From: Azadirachta indica
Lineage: Eukaryota; Streptophyta; Magnoliopsida; Sapindales; Meliaceae
Reading direction: 5' to 3'
Length of the DNA stretch: 64,000 nt
Assembly (NCBI GenBank): GCA_022749755.1
Contig: CM040446.1
Span: forward strand, 10,874,367-10,938,366
Position numbers and translations under genes: made by a program. The notes under the pieces were generated by a model. It saw nothing but the letters and a program-made list of their open reading frames with translations. It was not told the DNA's origin and did no database searches. Below are positions 26,581 through 41,100 of the stretch, one piece after another; positions within the stretch are counted from its first letter, which is position 1, and each line of letters starts with the position of its first letter.

Positions 26581-28000
26581 AATGTACAGTTTACAAAATA
26601 TTGAAAGCATAACAACATAATTCAAATTAATGAATAAAAATTTATGTTTCTTTTTAAGTACGAAAATAATAATAATAACAACAAAAAAACAATTACCAGG
26701 AAATTAAGAGGAACTAGACAAGTCAGTCCAGGCAAGTGAAACAGGGACCCGGTTAAAAGACCAAGCAAGAACATTTCCTTGACACAGTTCGTAACCCAAA
26801 TAACTCTATGGAAACGATGATCATCATTTGGACACTAACGATGCAAATTTAACCAAAAGCTTTGAATCCCGGGAGTGTGTCCAAATCCGAACGCAAACAC
26901 CCAAAAATCAGTAAAGTGGAAGAGATAAAAAAAAAAAAAAAAAAAAGAGAATTCAAAGCAATAATAATACAGGGAATCTTTTTCTTATATCTTTCCCAGC
27001 AACCAGAAGAACAAAAAGACACGTAAGCTAGCATTTAGCAAGTACCATAAGGGAAAGAAAAAAAAAATCCTCAAAATGTATTTTTTTGAATTTTTATATT
27101 CATGTACTTATTATGTTTTCGTTAGTACGGAATGTGTTAATGATAGGAGGTTCTTTAATTTACCCCCGAATCTTGTGGTGATTCTCGAACAAAAATATGA
27201 AAGATATTTAGGTAGTTAATTAATAATTGATTTAATGGATTTTGTTTGTTTCGTCAAAAGGAAGAGAGGGTATTTTGTTTTTTTAATTTTTTAAATTTAA
27301 TGAATGTTTTGACATGATTGGATATGAAAATGTGTGTTTGGGAAACTGTAGTGAAAAGGAGTCAGATTGATTTTAATTAGTAAAGCATTGCTTTTAATTA
27401 TTTAATGCATGACTTCTTCGATTTTTCTCTTTGATTTTATTTTATATTTACTTAATTATTTATTTTTAACTCGAGACTTTGTGAAGAGATTTTTATTTAG
27501 AAGAAAAGAGTTGGAAAAAGAAATGTCGTTTCGGGTTTACTTGAGATTTCTTTATTAGAAGAGGGCTAACCTTAGGGTTCCTTTAAATTTACTCTTTGTC
27601 GATTTTTTTTTGGATTTATCGTCGTTTTCGGCGATTTTGCCCAATTGGGTTGTTGATTTCTTCTGTTTTCTCATCTGGGTCGGTGCGTTTTCTTCAATTT
27701 TGCGAGTCTTAGCCTGATTTTTAGGGTTTTTACAAGTTTTTGGTCACTGTAAAGTTCGTGTTTCATGCGTAATTGTTAATCCAGAGAGTTCTTTCTCTGG
27801 ATTTGAACAACTGTGTTACTCCAGATTTGCTGTAAATTTTAGGGTTTTGATTTCATTTTATGTAGTTAGTTCGTTTGTGGTGCTGCGAAGCTTGAGCTTC
27901 TTGTTGAAAGTTTTTTTTTTTTTTTTATTAATATCTGTCTTTATCTACTCCAATTGTAAGTTCCTTTTTCCTGTTGGCGGGTGTGTATGGTTATGTATGC
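26581..28000 (+). other. Spacer and likely promoter/leader of the ARID4 gene
   Basis: From about 27500 the sequence becomes T-rich and leader-like (pyrimidine runs, GGGTTTT motifs), as in plant 5' untranslated regions. I cannot place the transcription start or any 5' UTR intron. A 14-base or longer poly-T run lies near 27910-27927. The part from 26581 to about 27500 shows nothing recognisable. Confidence 0.5.
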
Positions 28001-31000
28001 ATGATGTTTCATGCACAAGGTTCTTCAAGGAATCATTGTAGTCTGCTTGCAGTTCTCTGCAGACAGTTTTCTGATAATAAGCAAAAGAAAGCAGCTGCTG
28101 GTGATAAATCCAAATACCCGATTCCGGAGCTTGCTTCGTTGGGTCGGCTTGAGGTGTAAAAATAATTTTCTTTATCGTTCTAAGTGTTCATATTTAATAA
28201 TGGTGCTCAAATAGAATTTTGCTTACAAGGGTTTACAACACTATTGTTTGTCTTTGTGTTTAAATGCAGGTTCATGTTTTGAATAATCCTAGTCCTGATG
28301 AGTTCCGGCGAGCTTGTGAATCATCAGAGCCCAATATTGTGTATTTGCAAGGAGAGCAGATTGATGATAGTGAAGAAATTGGGTCCCTGGTGTGGGGAGA
28401 TGTTGACTTGTCCACTCCAGAAGCCTTATGTGGACTCTTTGGTTCCACATTGCCCACTACTGTGAGTGATTTGTCATTTTATGCTTCTAAATTGTAATGT
28501 GAGTTAATCATTGGCTGTTTGTTATGAACTTCTTAGGCTTCATATATGCCTGGTGAAGTAACATTGGCAATTTACTATCTAGGTTCTAAAAATGCAGTAG
28601 TAGGATCTAATTGATTAATATACTTGGTGCAGGACATTCTAGTGTATTGTTAGTCAAATATGACTGCTTTTCTTTTAGATGGTTGGATGTGCATTGTTAT
28701 CTTATTTAACTGAAACCTAAGTCTCTAGCTCCGAGTATATGTGGTGGACTAAGCTTGTAAATTATCAAGATATTACAAGCACAAGAACTCTAAAATTAAA
28801 GAGAAATTTTTTCATACAAGAGGTAAAAGTCACAAAGATTGCTTTTCAATATTAATGATCCATGTATAAAGATACTAATATTGGTAGGTTGATGGAGTTT
28901 GTTTTTCTAATCTCTGTTGTTTGATAAAGGTAGTTTTATGTTGGGATGACCATGTTGCATTGTAGTTGGAATTGAAAACTGTCATCGTGCAGGTCAAGCT
29001 TTATAACCGCTTTTTTCTAAGTTTATGGTTTCAAACAAGTTTTGGATAGCAGTTGTTACAATGTGTTGTGTTAGGAGGTCAATTTGATCTTACAGATTTC
29101 CTCCCCTCCAACTTTATGTTTCGTGAGTTAATGGGCAAATGGTTAAATTTCTTGATACATTTACTTTGTTGGGGCTATCTCTTATTGGTTTTTTGTTTGT
29201 TTTTGTCCAATCCATGTGATTTAATCAACTGTCATATTTTTACAGGTTTATTTAGAGATCCCAAACAGTGAAAAATTGGCAGAGGCACTTCATTCTAAGG
29301 TTACATCAATTATCGCCAATATTAATTGCTCCTGTTCTTCTTTTCTCGTCTTTTCTTTCACTAGATCATTATTTGGTGAAATGGCTGTCAAACTTAAAAT
29401 GTCAAGTACATTTATTTGTTAAAATCTGAAGAATATATGTTTTTAAGCTCTTTTATGCGAAATAATTGTTTACTCTGGCAATTTCACTCTTGCAGGGAGT
29501 TCCTTATGTTATATATTGGAAACATTCATTTTCATGCTATGCTGCTTGTCATTTTCGTCAAGCATTGTTGTCAGTTGTGCAAAGGTTTGATAATCCATCT
29601 TCCTTTTTCTTTATTTTTTCAACTGAGAAACAGAAACCATGTACTTTTTGTTAAAACTATAGTGAAAGTAACTATTTTTTTTTTTTTCACTAAGAAACAG
29701 AAACCATATAGCTTTTCACTAAAAACATGGTGACAGAATGTTGTGTCATTAGGTTTTGCTTGCTTAATTGATACCTTAAGTAATAAGTGCACCTTTATTG
29801 ACATAAAGCAAGTACTTGAGTTGTTTAAGATTTCATTTGACTCAATTATTGGTCAATATATTAGAGATTACATTTGCTTGACCTTGACCCATGTATAATT
29901 TCTGATAATATATATATATAAACTTGGTGAACTTTTCATCTTCCTGTTAGCATATTTGTCTTCAGTTAATAATGAAGATAATGGTCTGGACTTTTTTGTT
30001 CATTGCAGTTCATGCAGCCATACATGGGATGCATTTCAATTTGCACATGCATCTTTTAGGCTGTACTGTGCACGAAACAACAATGCCATGCCCTCTAATA
30101 GTCAGAAAGGTGGCAGTAAGCTGGGACCTTTTTTGCTTGGGGACCCTCCCAAGATCGATATTGCTTTGCCTGAGATAGATGTTCAAGAGGAAGAAAATTC
30201 TCCTGAGAATCTTCCTTCTATAAAGATATATGACGACAATGTATTTGTGAGGTTTCTTGTTTGTGGAGTTCCATGCCCATCGGTGGGTTTGACTTCATTT
30301 TGTATCTGTTTTCTGTTTAACTGTTGAATTGATTTCTAGTACCATTCCCTGTTGTGTACTGATTGCAATTATATTCCTCTCAGGATGCCTGTTTATTGGG
30401 ATCTTTGGAGGATGGACTTAATGCTCTCTTGAACATTGAAGTAAGTTGTATTTTGAGTAGTTATAAAATAAAATTAAATAAAAAAGAAAAAAACAGCTAT
30501 AAAATAAAATTGTTTGTTAAACACCTCAATAACAAATAATTGCATATTCGTATAGTTGGTTTTATTGAGCCTGATTGAGCTGTAGTCATGGTTTCATGCC
30601 ACAGTTGTGTTGACATGAATATGGTATTCAAGATTACCAAATAGTGTGTAAAAGAGCATATACAAAATAAATATGATAATATGCATGCAGTTCCAAGATC
30701 TATTAGCTGATGTGCAAATGTAAATGCTGTCATGCTGAAAGAACCTGGTAATGAGCTCAAAATTATTATTTGTCGACACTAGCATATTAGCCAGGTCTAT
30801 TGTATGTTCTCAAAATGTAAGCTTAATGGGTTCTGTCATCATTTATGTTTTATCAGATATTATGGGTTCATGCTGTTTCTTCCTACTGATACTGTCTGCA
30901 GTTATCTCATTTTCTCTAAAATCTTTTCTTTTTAATTTTATTCTATAACTGTTTCTGTTTTGTCGTTGTGGTGTTTCTGCAGGTACGAGGGAGCAAACTC

Positions 31001-34000
31001 CATAACCGGACGAGGTATTGAATAATCATCTGCTGAAGGCTTTTTCTTTTGTCACTTCTTTTATTTATCTATTTCAAGTTTTTTTTTTCTCTATTTTAAA
31101 TATTACCCAAAAATAACCCAAATCCCTCCCCAGTGTGAGCAGAGTTTGAATCTCAGGCCCCTTGCACCACTCCAAGAGATTTTTTCGGTCGAACTAATTA
31201 GCACCCAGCACTTCTGTTATTTTACTATGGCTTATACTATAAGTTATTAGTTTTAACTTCTTGAAAGATGTTTTTCCAGTTTTAGATGTTGCATCTTCTC
31301 CAACATTATCAGTACTTTACTATTTTTCGTTATACTATTAACTATTCCATGCTCGTTGGTTGCAGTGCTCCACCACCACCTCTTCAGGCTGGAACATTTT
31401 CTCGTGGTGTAGTTACCATGCGATGTGATTTATCAACCTGCAGCTCTGCTCATGTATCACTTTTAGTGTCTGGCAGTGCACAGACTTGTTTTAATGATCA
31501 GGTGAGGATTATTTATCTATACGTGGCCAGATTGCTGTTTGTGTGATCTTAAAAACATTTATATATATAACACCAATGGTTCTTTTGAATCAGCTTTTGG
31601 AAAATCATATAAAGAATGAGCTTATTGAGAATACACAGCTAGTGCATGCTTTGCCAAGCAATGAGGAAATCAAACTGCCTGTATCTGAACCTCGGAAATC
31701 TGCCTCAATAGCCTGTGGGGCAAGTGTTTTTGAAGTTTCCATGAAGGTTCCCACCTGGGCTTCCCAGGTTAGATTTTTCTTATCCCTCATCCCCCATCTC
31801 TATCTATCTATCCACACACAGACATACCATATACATGTACTTGCATGTGTTTAAAATTTTTATATACATATGAATGTATAAATGTATGTATGTATGTGGG
31901 CTTGTACATAGGTATGTCTGTACATGTATGTATGTGCATACCTATTCATCTATGTTTAATTTTATGCATATGAGCACTTATTTATCTATGTTTAATTTTA
32001 TACATTTGTGCACATATTTATCTACACTTAGTTCCTGTCTTCATCTCTTTATTATTAAAAAGTGACTTGCTGGTGATTGGCATTACTATTTTTAATACAT
32101 TTCTGCACATGTGACTCAATTAACTTATATCTCTTGTTAATTGCTTGTGCCAGATTTGAGAGTTTTATTTTATTTTCATGCGCTTCACAGAGACAGGAGT
32201 TATTTGTTGATTTGAGAATCATTTGTTAACAGAAGGAAAGGCTGGATTTGGTTGGCTTCATCTTTAAGCTTTTCCTAATATATTTTCCTGTACTTGAAGG
32301 ATGCTTACAAGTTAAAGAATGGTTATATATCTTGTAGCAACTAGTTCCACTAGTCAACACACTGTTGCCTAGTGGGACTTTTAGTAAACATTTTTGTTTA
32401 TATTTGCTACATTATGCTAACACTTAATGAAATTACATTATCATTTTTGCTTTTATGATGTGGGTTAGTTAATATGGTCCAAATATTCTATACTTATGGC
32501 CTGCTTTATCTTTGTTCCCCAGGTTTTAAGACAACTGGCTCCAGATGTATCTTATCGCAGCTTAGTTATGCTGGGAATTGCTAGTATTCAAGGGTTATCT
32601 GTTGCTTCTTTTGAAAAAGATGATGCAGAACGCCTGCTGTTCTTTTGTACAAGACAGGGAAAAGAGCTTCCTACTGAAAATTCTGTTTTCACTAGGCCTC
32701 CTAGCTGGTTGACTCCTCCTGCACCTAGCAGAAAAAGATCTGAACCGAGCAGAGAATCTAAAGGCCTGGAAGGTGAAAATGGAAGTAATGTTAGACTAAA
32801 GCTGAATGTTGCTGCAATGAGGCCAATACCTCATACACGTCGTCATAAGATGCTTCCTTTTTCTGGATTTTCTGAGGCTGAAAGATATGATGGTGACCAG
32901 GTAAAGGCTAACTTGCCAGTGGCCCCTGTAAAGCATGGTTCTGCTGGTCCAACTCCTGTTACACATAGGAAATCATTGTCAAGCTCTTATCAGGCTCAAC
33001 AGATTATTTCTTTAAATCCACTACCCCTTAAGAAGCATGGCTGTGGTAGAGCCCCAATACAAGTTTGTTCTGAGGTTAGTAGATTACCACTTTTTGTAAT
33101 GTGGTTTGGGCTTCACTTTTGATGTTGATATTTGAGTTTCCACAAGTTTCTTGAGTGAGCTGGTTGTTTTCTTTTCGTTTTAAGTTGGTGGTGGAGGTGG
33201 ATGGTTGAGTTTGTGAATTTTTAGAAATTGAAATAACAATTTAGCTCATAACTGCAAATACTCCTTTCTAATGTTTTCCATCTTGATAATATTGTCTGAT
33301 GGCTTTTCAATTGACCCATGCATGTGTGCTGACTTTATATTTATGTATTCTTGAACAACCAGGCTAGGAGTCTGTCAAGGATTCATTTGTGCTGTATGAT
33401 TTGTTCAGTAAATGCATTTTCCCTTTTTCCTTCTTACATACATAAATGGGAATATAACATAATTTGTTATTTTGCTTTTTTTCCTTGTCAAATGTTCTGT
33501 TCTGGCAGGAGGAATTTTTGAGGGATGTAATGCAGTTTTTGATCCTTCGTGGGCATTCTCGTCTTGTTCCTCAAGGTGGATTAGCAGAGTTTCCTGATGC
33601 TATCCTTAATGCAAAACGTCTTGACCTTTTCAACTTGTATAGAGAGGTATGCTTTAATGCATCCGCCATGATTACTGCTGATTAGAAATCAATATTAAGA
33701 TATTGGATCCTTCAGGTGGTTTCAAGGGGAGGCTTTCACGTTGGGAATGGCATCAACTGGAAAGGACAAGTTTTCTCAAAGATGCGCAATCATACATTGA
33801 CTAATAGAATGACTGTATGGTTTCCAACTTCTAAAGCTTTTTATCTTATTTATGATAATCATGATGTTGCTTGATATGAGCTGCATATCTGCCTGGCTTT
33901 CGTTTTCTCTATTTTCAAATAATTTTATTCTAAGGATATGTACGATTTGAATTTGCTATTACGAGCTTCATCTCTTCTTTCTCATGCCATGGTCACTCAT

Positions 34001-34815
34001 AAAATCTGAATATCATTGGTACTGTGGAAACTAAGTAGTTTCATAAAATTGGGTAGTATAGGCTATTAGTTTTTGTGGTTATTAGCCTGCTTTGGTTGAG
34101 CAACATGTACTCTATTAGGAAAGCAGTGTAAGTTCATTGCGATATGGAAGGTCAACTGTGTTGAAACTGTCTGACTCTTATTGATTTACCACAGGAGGAG
34201 GCCCTTAATATCTATCTTCATGTCATGAATCTTTATTTTTAGTTCATAATTTTCTATTGAGAATTCAATTAAAAATACCATCATTTTGAATATTCTGTTA
34301 TACATCATGTTGTTTTAGAGAACTTACTGGTCCTTTCTGCACTGGTTAACTAGGGTGTTGGCAATACTCTGAAAAGACATTACGAAACTTACCTTTTAGA
34401 ATACGAATTGGCTCATGATGATGTAGATGGAGAATGCTGTTTATTGTGTCACAGGTCTCGTACTGTCTCTCCCTTTCTATGTGAACTTAATGCATAATCA
34501 TATGTGGTACTGATATTCATCTTTGCACATTGTACAGTAGTGCAGCAGGCGATTGGGTTAATTGTGGAATATGTGGCGAATGGGCACATTTTGGCTGTGA
34601 TAGGCGTCAGGGGCTTGGTGCCTTTAAGGTTTTCTTAGCTTGCGTAACCCTAGTTGTCGATTTTGATGAAATCAGTGCATTAGGTTCATCATCTTGATCT
34701 TTCATGTGGTGAATGGCAGGACTATGCAAAAACTGACGGCTTGGAGTACGTATGTCCACAATGCAGCATTACAAATTTCAAGAAGAAATCCCAGAAAGCA
34801 TCAAATGGTTATTGA
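28001..34815 (+). CDS. ARID4: ARID and PHD-finger protein, plant ARID4-like (15 coding exons, 745 aa)
   Basis: Coding exons are 28001-28153, 28270-28461, 29246-29299, 29496-29584, 30009-30282, 30384-30440, 30983-31014, 31366-31501, 31594-31767, 32523-33074, 33509-33646, 33716-33814, 34354-34454, 34538-34628 and 34720-34815. All join in frame with GT-AG introns, giving 745 codons plus stop. The protein starts MMFHAQGSSRN; an upstream in-frame stretch exists, but MMFHAQG is the start I recognise in plant ARID4. Residues about 572-675 form an ARID DNA-binding domain (EEFLRDVMQFLILRG...GGFHV...W). Residues about 680-735 form a PHD-like zinc finger (CCLLCH, CGICGEWAHFGC, CPQC). From family knowledge it is a nuclear chromatin-associated factor. 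No lesion is seen, so it is probably a working gene. Introns range from about 70 to about 780 bases. Confidence 0.93.
31868..32010. repeat. Degenerate TGTA/TATG microsatellite in ARID4 intron 9
   Basis: Repeated ATGT/GTAT units, including ATGTATGTATGTATG near 31880, then a second cluster near 31925, followed by two similar ~35-base units containing CTATGTTTAATTTTA. It lies within the longest intron of the gene (31768-32522). Confidence 0.8.
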
Positions 34816-37800
34816 CAGACAAGCAGGGCTAACATTACAGTCTAGGTTCCCTCTTCCTCTTCCTCTTCCTCTCGTTCTATCTATCTTTTTGGTTTTACTG
34901 TTATCTCCTTTAAAATTTTCATCCCTTGATACAATACAATACTACATAAGCAGGCATGGGATTACTTAGGAATGTAATTAGTGTTGTATCACCATTGTTG
35001 TTTGCAATATGTAGATTATGCAGCCATCAAATCCCCCCAATTTTCCTCCCTATTATTCTCTCTAGACATAAGAATCTTGATGATGAAAGAGTAATTGTAG
35101 ATTATATCTCGATTAATTAATTATATCAAAGTTTAATTGCTTGACTAGTTATTATCAAAATTTCCTGAAAAATAATTTTGTTGTAAAGTTGGAGTTACAA
35201 TGCAACGGTTGTATGGTATAATTGTTGTGTTTAGATCGTTCGAGTAATCTAATGGTCTATTTAAAATAGGGATAGATCAGCTCATGAATTATGATGAAGT
35301 TTGCAATGGCTGTTTGATTGCAAGATTTGTGTTATACAATAATGTATAAATAGCATAGGTTAAAAAGTGACAGCGCAAAAAAAAAAAAAAAAAAAAAATC
35401 ACTTTTAAATTCGTTAAGAGTTAATCTTATTGAAGTCCTTACACGTGAAATGGACTTAAATGTCCTTAATGTTTCATTTATTGGACAAATTAGTTATTTT
35501 TAAAAATATTTATTAAAGTCTCAATTTAGTAGAAAATGATGTTTATATCCTTATTTAAAACAATAACAATAATGTATTTTGTGAGAAATGTGGTCAGTCT
35601 GGGCATTTCCCTTAATTTGATGGGAAATCCTCCCAAGAATCCTTGCTAAAGCGTTGATGGCTTCCTGCATTATTTTAGTATTATATAAATTTTCTTAACT
35701 AAAATTTTATCGAAGGGTTATTATAGTTTTTTAGTTGAAGTTAAAATATAATTATTTGAATATTTAAAAGTTGTTTATTTTTTAATTTTTATGTAAATAT
35801 TTATTAAAAATATTTAAATATAATTAAGTTAAAAATTTTGATAAATTTAATTAATTAAATGTATGAATAATTTAATATTTTTATTTTATTAATTTATTTA
35901 TAAATAAAATTAAAATAATAGTGAACGAGTTTTCAATAAAAAAATAATAATATAATAAATTTGTATGATTACATGTGTTTAACAATGTTATAATGTGATT
36001 TATCATTTTTATTTAATTTTTGTAAATTTTTATATTATTTAAATGATTGATTTGGAGTGTTTTTTTATCAAAAAAAGTAAGCAAATGCCAAAAAAAAAAA
36101 GAGAAAAATATCGTATATCAACAGGGAAAAGAATGTACAAATTGATATAATCTAATAGAAATGTTTTTTTAAATAAATCATATATCAAACAAAGAAATTA
36201 TATAAATGTTAATATAATTTATTAAATATTTTTTATTATTGTATTATTACAATCAAAATTATTGTACAATGCAAGTATATTATTTAAAAAAATACATATG
36301 TTAAAATATTAATTTTTATTTTTTATTTTTGTAAAATATGATTGAAATTTATATTTCATTCATGTTTAAAGTTTAGGCCAAGAAAACAAAACTTACCTAA
36401 GGCTTTTTGTATTGATATTTGTAAAAAAATTAATGATTGTAAAATATTTGGAAAATTACTCTTTAAAATAAATAATTTTCTAAAACATAATTATTTATAA
36501 ATTACATTTTACAAAAAGATATTATTAAAATACATACCTATAGTTTTAAAAACGATTTCAAAGAAAAATTAAAACTAACATATAGAAAAAGGCATCTAAA
36601 AATAATTTTTCAAAACAAATTTTTGACAAATTCTTGTAATTATTCTATAATTTTAAAATGTAGTTATAAATTACTTTTCAGAGGACTATAAATAGAAGAC
36701 ACGTCTTTTGTGTATTATATTGATCATTCTTCTTAATAACTTCCGAGGGGCATATTGGATAATAAAGGAATGAAATTAGGTCAAAGTTTAAGCTTAATTA
36801 AATAATTAATGCACACAATGTACATTGTAAATTCTATTATTACAATAAATTAAAAAAAATGCATGTATTAATAAATATATTTTATTTAACAATAGTATTA
36901 TTATTAAAGAAAATTGATATATGCCCCTCGGAAAATGGTAGATACTTGAAATTTTAGGGTGGACAAATGTCAATTAAGTTAAAGAGATAGATAGTTTTGA
37001 TTGATATATTCGATAATTAGTGTTAATTAACTAGTTAAATTATTATCATTTTAATTCCTAAAGTTTAGTAAAATAATAAAATAAAATAAAATATATATTT
37101 GTAATTATAATAATTTAGTCTGTATTATTTATAACATATTAAAGACTAAAACATTATAAATTAAACATTTTTGTTTTAATTTGTTATTTTAATAAAATTT
37201 AGAAAGGAAAATATTATTTTTGCTAACAATAAGTTGAAACAAATTCATATATTAAAATACTTTTAATCTTTTTTTTCTTTATTTTCTTGGTAATAATTTG
37301 ACATATAATAATAAAAAAATTCAAATAAAATATTTTTAACACGTCATTTTATATAAATATGTCTATTGAAAAAAGTATATGATATTCATCATTTAAAAAA
37401 AAATTATCAAGCTCATAATTACTATTAAATAAAAAATAAAAAATATATTATACATATGTGTTACATTTCTTGCAAATAAAAGAGAATTTTAGCACATGAT
37501 AATAAATTTAATTCACGTATTGTAATTTATTATTCTCATTTTATTTAAAATATTTCTTTTTCTTCTAATATTTTATAAATATTTTTAACCCTCTTTTTTT
37601 TTTTCACAAAATAATCTAAATTTGTCTAACTCATCATCAGTATTTTTTTTGATAATAACATTTTTCTTTCAAAATTTTATTACAATAATAACTCAGAACT
37701 AAAGGTTTCAATTTTAACAGTTTAATTTTTAATATGTTGTGAATATTTTACTTTGTTGTTGCACTAAAACTTTAGAGATGAAAATAATAATAATTTGCCC

Positions 37801-38191
37801 GATCAATTAAAGGATGCTTTAACTAAGGATATTTATCTCTATCTATTTCTTCAAATTTTAGGGAATGTATGTGCACCTCTAAACACCAAGGATATCTAAT
37901 GTTTTTTCAAATTTCAAAGGATACAAGTTACTGTCCCTTATTACTAGTATTTGTTTCATAATTCATCAAATTTTAGGGGTATAATAATTATTTTTTCTAA
38001 CTAATTATAGAATCGTTGCCATCAAGAAAAGTGAAACCTATGATACTTGTATCACCTTTTCCTTTCTTTTTATGCTTCAACATAAGTAAGAATCAAGATT
38101 CAAGTCCCTCTTTAAGTAGGAAAGTAAAAGTAGTTTTCTCCCAATCTATGGTACCATATGAGATGCATGATCATTCTTCACGTTTTCCATT
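34816..38191. other. ARID4 3' region and AT-rich spacer
   Basis: The first few hundred bases are probably the ARID4 3' untranslated region, with a CTTCCT microsatellite at about 34848-34872. A poly-A run of about 20 lies near 35378. The rest is very AT-rich and shows no coding exon. A degenerate inverted pair (about 36915-37110 against about 37690-37995) may mark the arms of an old transposon of about 1.1 kb; similarity is patchy. Confidence 0.5.
36741..36933. repeat. 193-bp segment bounded by a perfect 15-bp inverted repeat
   Basis: TTCCGAGGGGCATAT at 36741-36755 is repeated exactly in inverted orientation at 36919-36933. The GC-rich core stands out in a region of mostly A and T. The interior has no ORF. 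It could be a small MITE or a hairpin. Confidence 0.6.
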
Positions 38192-41100
38192 TCACTTGTC
38201 TGGGTGTGTAAAAACTTTGCAATTGTTCCTCACTTCTTGTTTGAGAGCTCCATTGCAAACATTCCCAATCATAATACTTTCCCCAATGATTGGCTTCCCA
38301 ACAATGATATTGCTGCTATTCAATGACATCTGGTTCATCGCATCGTTGGGCAAACTGCTGGTGCTGGTACTGCTGCTGCTGCTGCTGCTGCTGTTGTTGC
38401 TGGTGCTATTACCGAAGCCAAGTTTGTGCTTCTCCTCAAATGCCTTTCCGCTGGAAGATATGGCTGCAGCCAGAGCAATAGGCATGAGACAGAGCCCTTT
38501 GCTCTGAAGATATTGCATTGCCATTGTTACATTTGATTCCATCAGCTTCACTATCTCTTCTTCGAAGGCAATTTGATCAGGATTCAGAGAAATCTCAACT
38601 CCTTGATCAGATTGTGGTGAAAAAGACAACCCGTTAGCTCCCTAACAACAAAAATATTTTAGTGGCCGGATATTGAATCCTTTGCTAAGATTATAATTTT
38701 ATGTCTTAAGCACGGGATCGTGTAGGCATATTTTTCTTGTGTCTCATGTGGGACACTGCAGGATTTAGTGCCTGCTAAGACTACGAGTCTGTTCGAGAGT
38801 GCTAAGGAAAAAAACACTTTTCAGTCATTAAAATACCTAGTGTTATCTGTGAAGCATGTGCCAATCTGAAATCACCTCTAGTGCTAATTAAATTGGATAA
38901 GCACCTTTAAGATAAGTAGTCAAACACATGGATAAGTACTTACATAATGCTAATTAGTACTGTCAAATGATCCTATCTTGCTACAACTGGTCAAACTAAA
39001 CCAGTGGCAATTGAGTGGTGTCTAGCCTTTCAATTGGGTCTAATAATTGCCTCTGAGTTTGAGGGAACAGAAAATTAAGTTCATTTTAGTTGAAAAGAGT
39101 ACAGATCAATGCAAGAAAGCAAAAGGCACAACACCTCAGCTTGGCCATCTGTGATTAGAGGAAGAACTGCCCCTGCTGCCCCAAGCCTGCTCATGCTCAA
39201 CACCTGACATTGTCAGACTTTGCAATATCAAGGTTCTTGGAACATTTTCTTACAATTCCTAGCCTGGGGAGGTCAACAAACGATTCATACAAAGAAACTA
39301 CTCTGAAAGTTGACATCAAATTCGAGAGACCCAAATTCTGAAGTATAAATACGGGGAGATCAACGGAAATTTTATTTTATCATACCTTGACCTGGAGTTG
39401 AAGAAATTTAACATAATCTATGATCTCATCAAGCATGGATGCCTTGTCAGTCTGCAGAAACATGATAAAGTCAGTATGATGGTCAAGCTCCAGTGAAATG
39501 CACTACTCAAAATTGAGTCCGTAAAAAGATTTATGATCTGAGAGAGTAGTTTGAAAGAATAGTACAGAATAATAAAAATGTGGGGTCCTTGTTTCAACAC
39601 TGTTTTCCTTACCTAATAAAACTCTCCAAATTTGTTAAAAATGAAGGAAAAAAGTTAAAAGAAAACCAACTCTAGTAACATGACTGCAAAGAGTTCATCA
39701 GATTGAATTGAATGAGCCCATGGACTAGCTATTTTTAGACCTGCAGTTAGAGCTGAAGAAATTCTGCCTATACTTCTTGAAATTTCCTTGTGAGATAATC
39801 TATATGTGCCAAAAATTTGAACGTTAAAGCTCCTGGACAACCAGGGAAGAGTTTCTGTATTCTTATTAGGATTCCGCAACAAGCATAGACAATTGCTGTT
39901 CAACAATGATTGGAACAACCAGCAGAAGAGAGCACCTTATTGGAATTGGGTATGAGCTCTTGCAACTTCTTCATCCTTTCAGCAATTTTCTCTCTCCGAA
40001 GCTGCATTTAAGTATTTTTGAAAAAATATAGAGTATTAAAACCCATAAGAAGGTCTAGCAAAGCCAAGTTCATCTAATTGGGCTGCTTCAAATTCTGCAA
40101 CATGAGGCCTAAGTTTAAAAATGCAGGAAGGAAGATGATGATAAGATAAAACCAACCCTTTCAGCAATACTGTGTGGGTCAGTGGCTTGGCCTCGACGTG
40201 CCCTCACACGAGGCTTTCCAGTGCCATTAGAGACTCCAGTTGAAATGGCTGATGCATTCTGTTATAGAAAATTGGAAGCTTATGAGTATAGTACATTATG
40301 CTACTCCCTTCACTCTTACATAATGGCTGATAAAATTTTTATGTTTGGTCAATACTTAAAATTTGACAGGAAAAGACACATCTTGATTAAATGAGTACCT
40401 GCTGCAAAGATGGCAATCCAACTGTTGTAGTTGTTGTCTGTGGCTCAGCAGAAAAGCAAGATAATGCATGATTTTGTAATCCTTGTTTCCCCTGCAATAT
40501 ATTACTATAAAATGTAATCAATTCTTGACCACATATATATCCCCAGTAATGATGATGGATGCCCCATTGACTCAAAGCCGTGAATTAACAGGGTAAGGAC
40601 AAGAGAGTTCATAATCTTGTGTACTCAAGCCAGCACATTTTCTCATTTTCCTTCTTCAGTCTCATTAATGAAATTAACAATATTAGCCAAATCAGCAATG
40701 TAACTTAAATACCTTTGTGGCTATTGATGCAGGCAAGTTATCAAATTGCAGAATTTTATCCATTCCCACATATCTGTTCCCAATTGTATCTATATCATTA
40801 ACTCCTTGCAGACAAAAGCCCTGTATTCTTTGTTGTCCCATTACAGGAGACAAGGAAGAAACCTCATCATAAGTTGGTGGAAGCCACAATTCTGGACTTG
40901 GAGAATAAGTTTGCAGATCTCTGAGGGATCTCTGGACCTCAGATAGTTCACCGCCATTGCCTCCAACTTGTACCCCGTCAATAAAGGGAAGAGACGACTG
41001 CATACCACCTACCGACGGAAGCCGCTTTGGAGAACTGAGATTTACTGAATCTAGAGTAGGAATAGCTGTATCATATCGCAGGCCAAAATTTCCAAGTTCT

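Noticed and set aside
36915..37995. About 1.1-kb transposon with long degenerate inverted arms
   Set aside because: Similarity between arms is patchy in AT-rich DNA and could be compositional; not listed as a separate element.
38016..38507. A 163-codon plus-strand ORF over the end of the bHLH gene
   Set aside because: It is the reverse strand of the bHLH last exon. Its Leu run comes from the same CTG repeat. The minus-strand frame has family motifs and correct splice sites.
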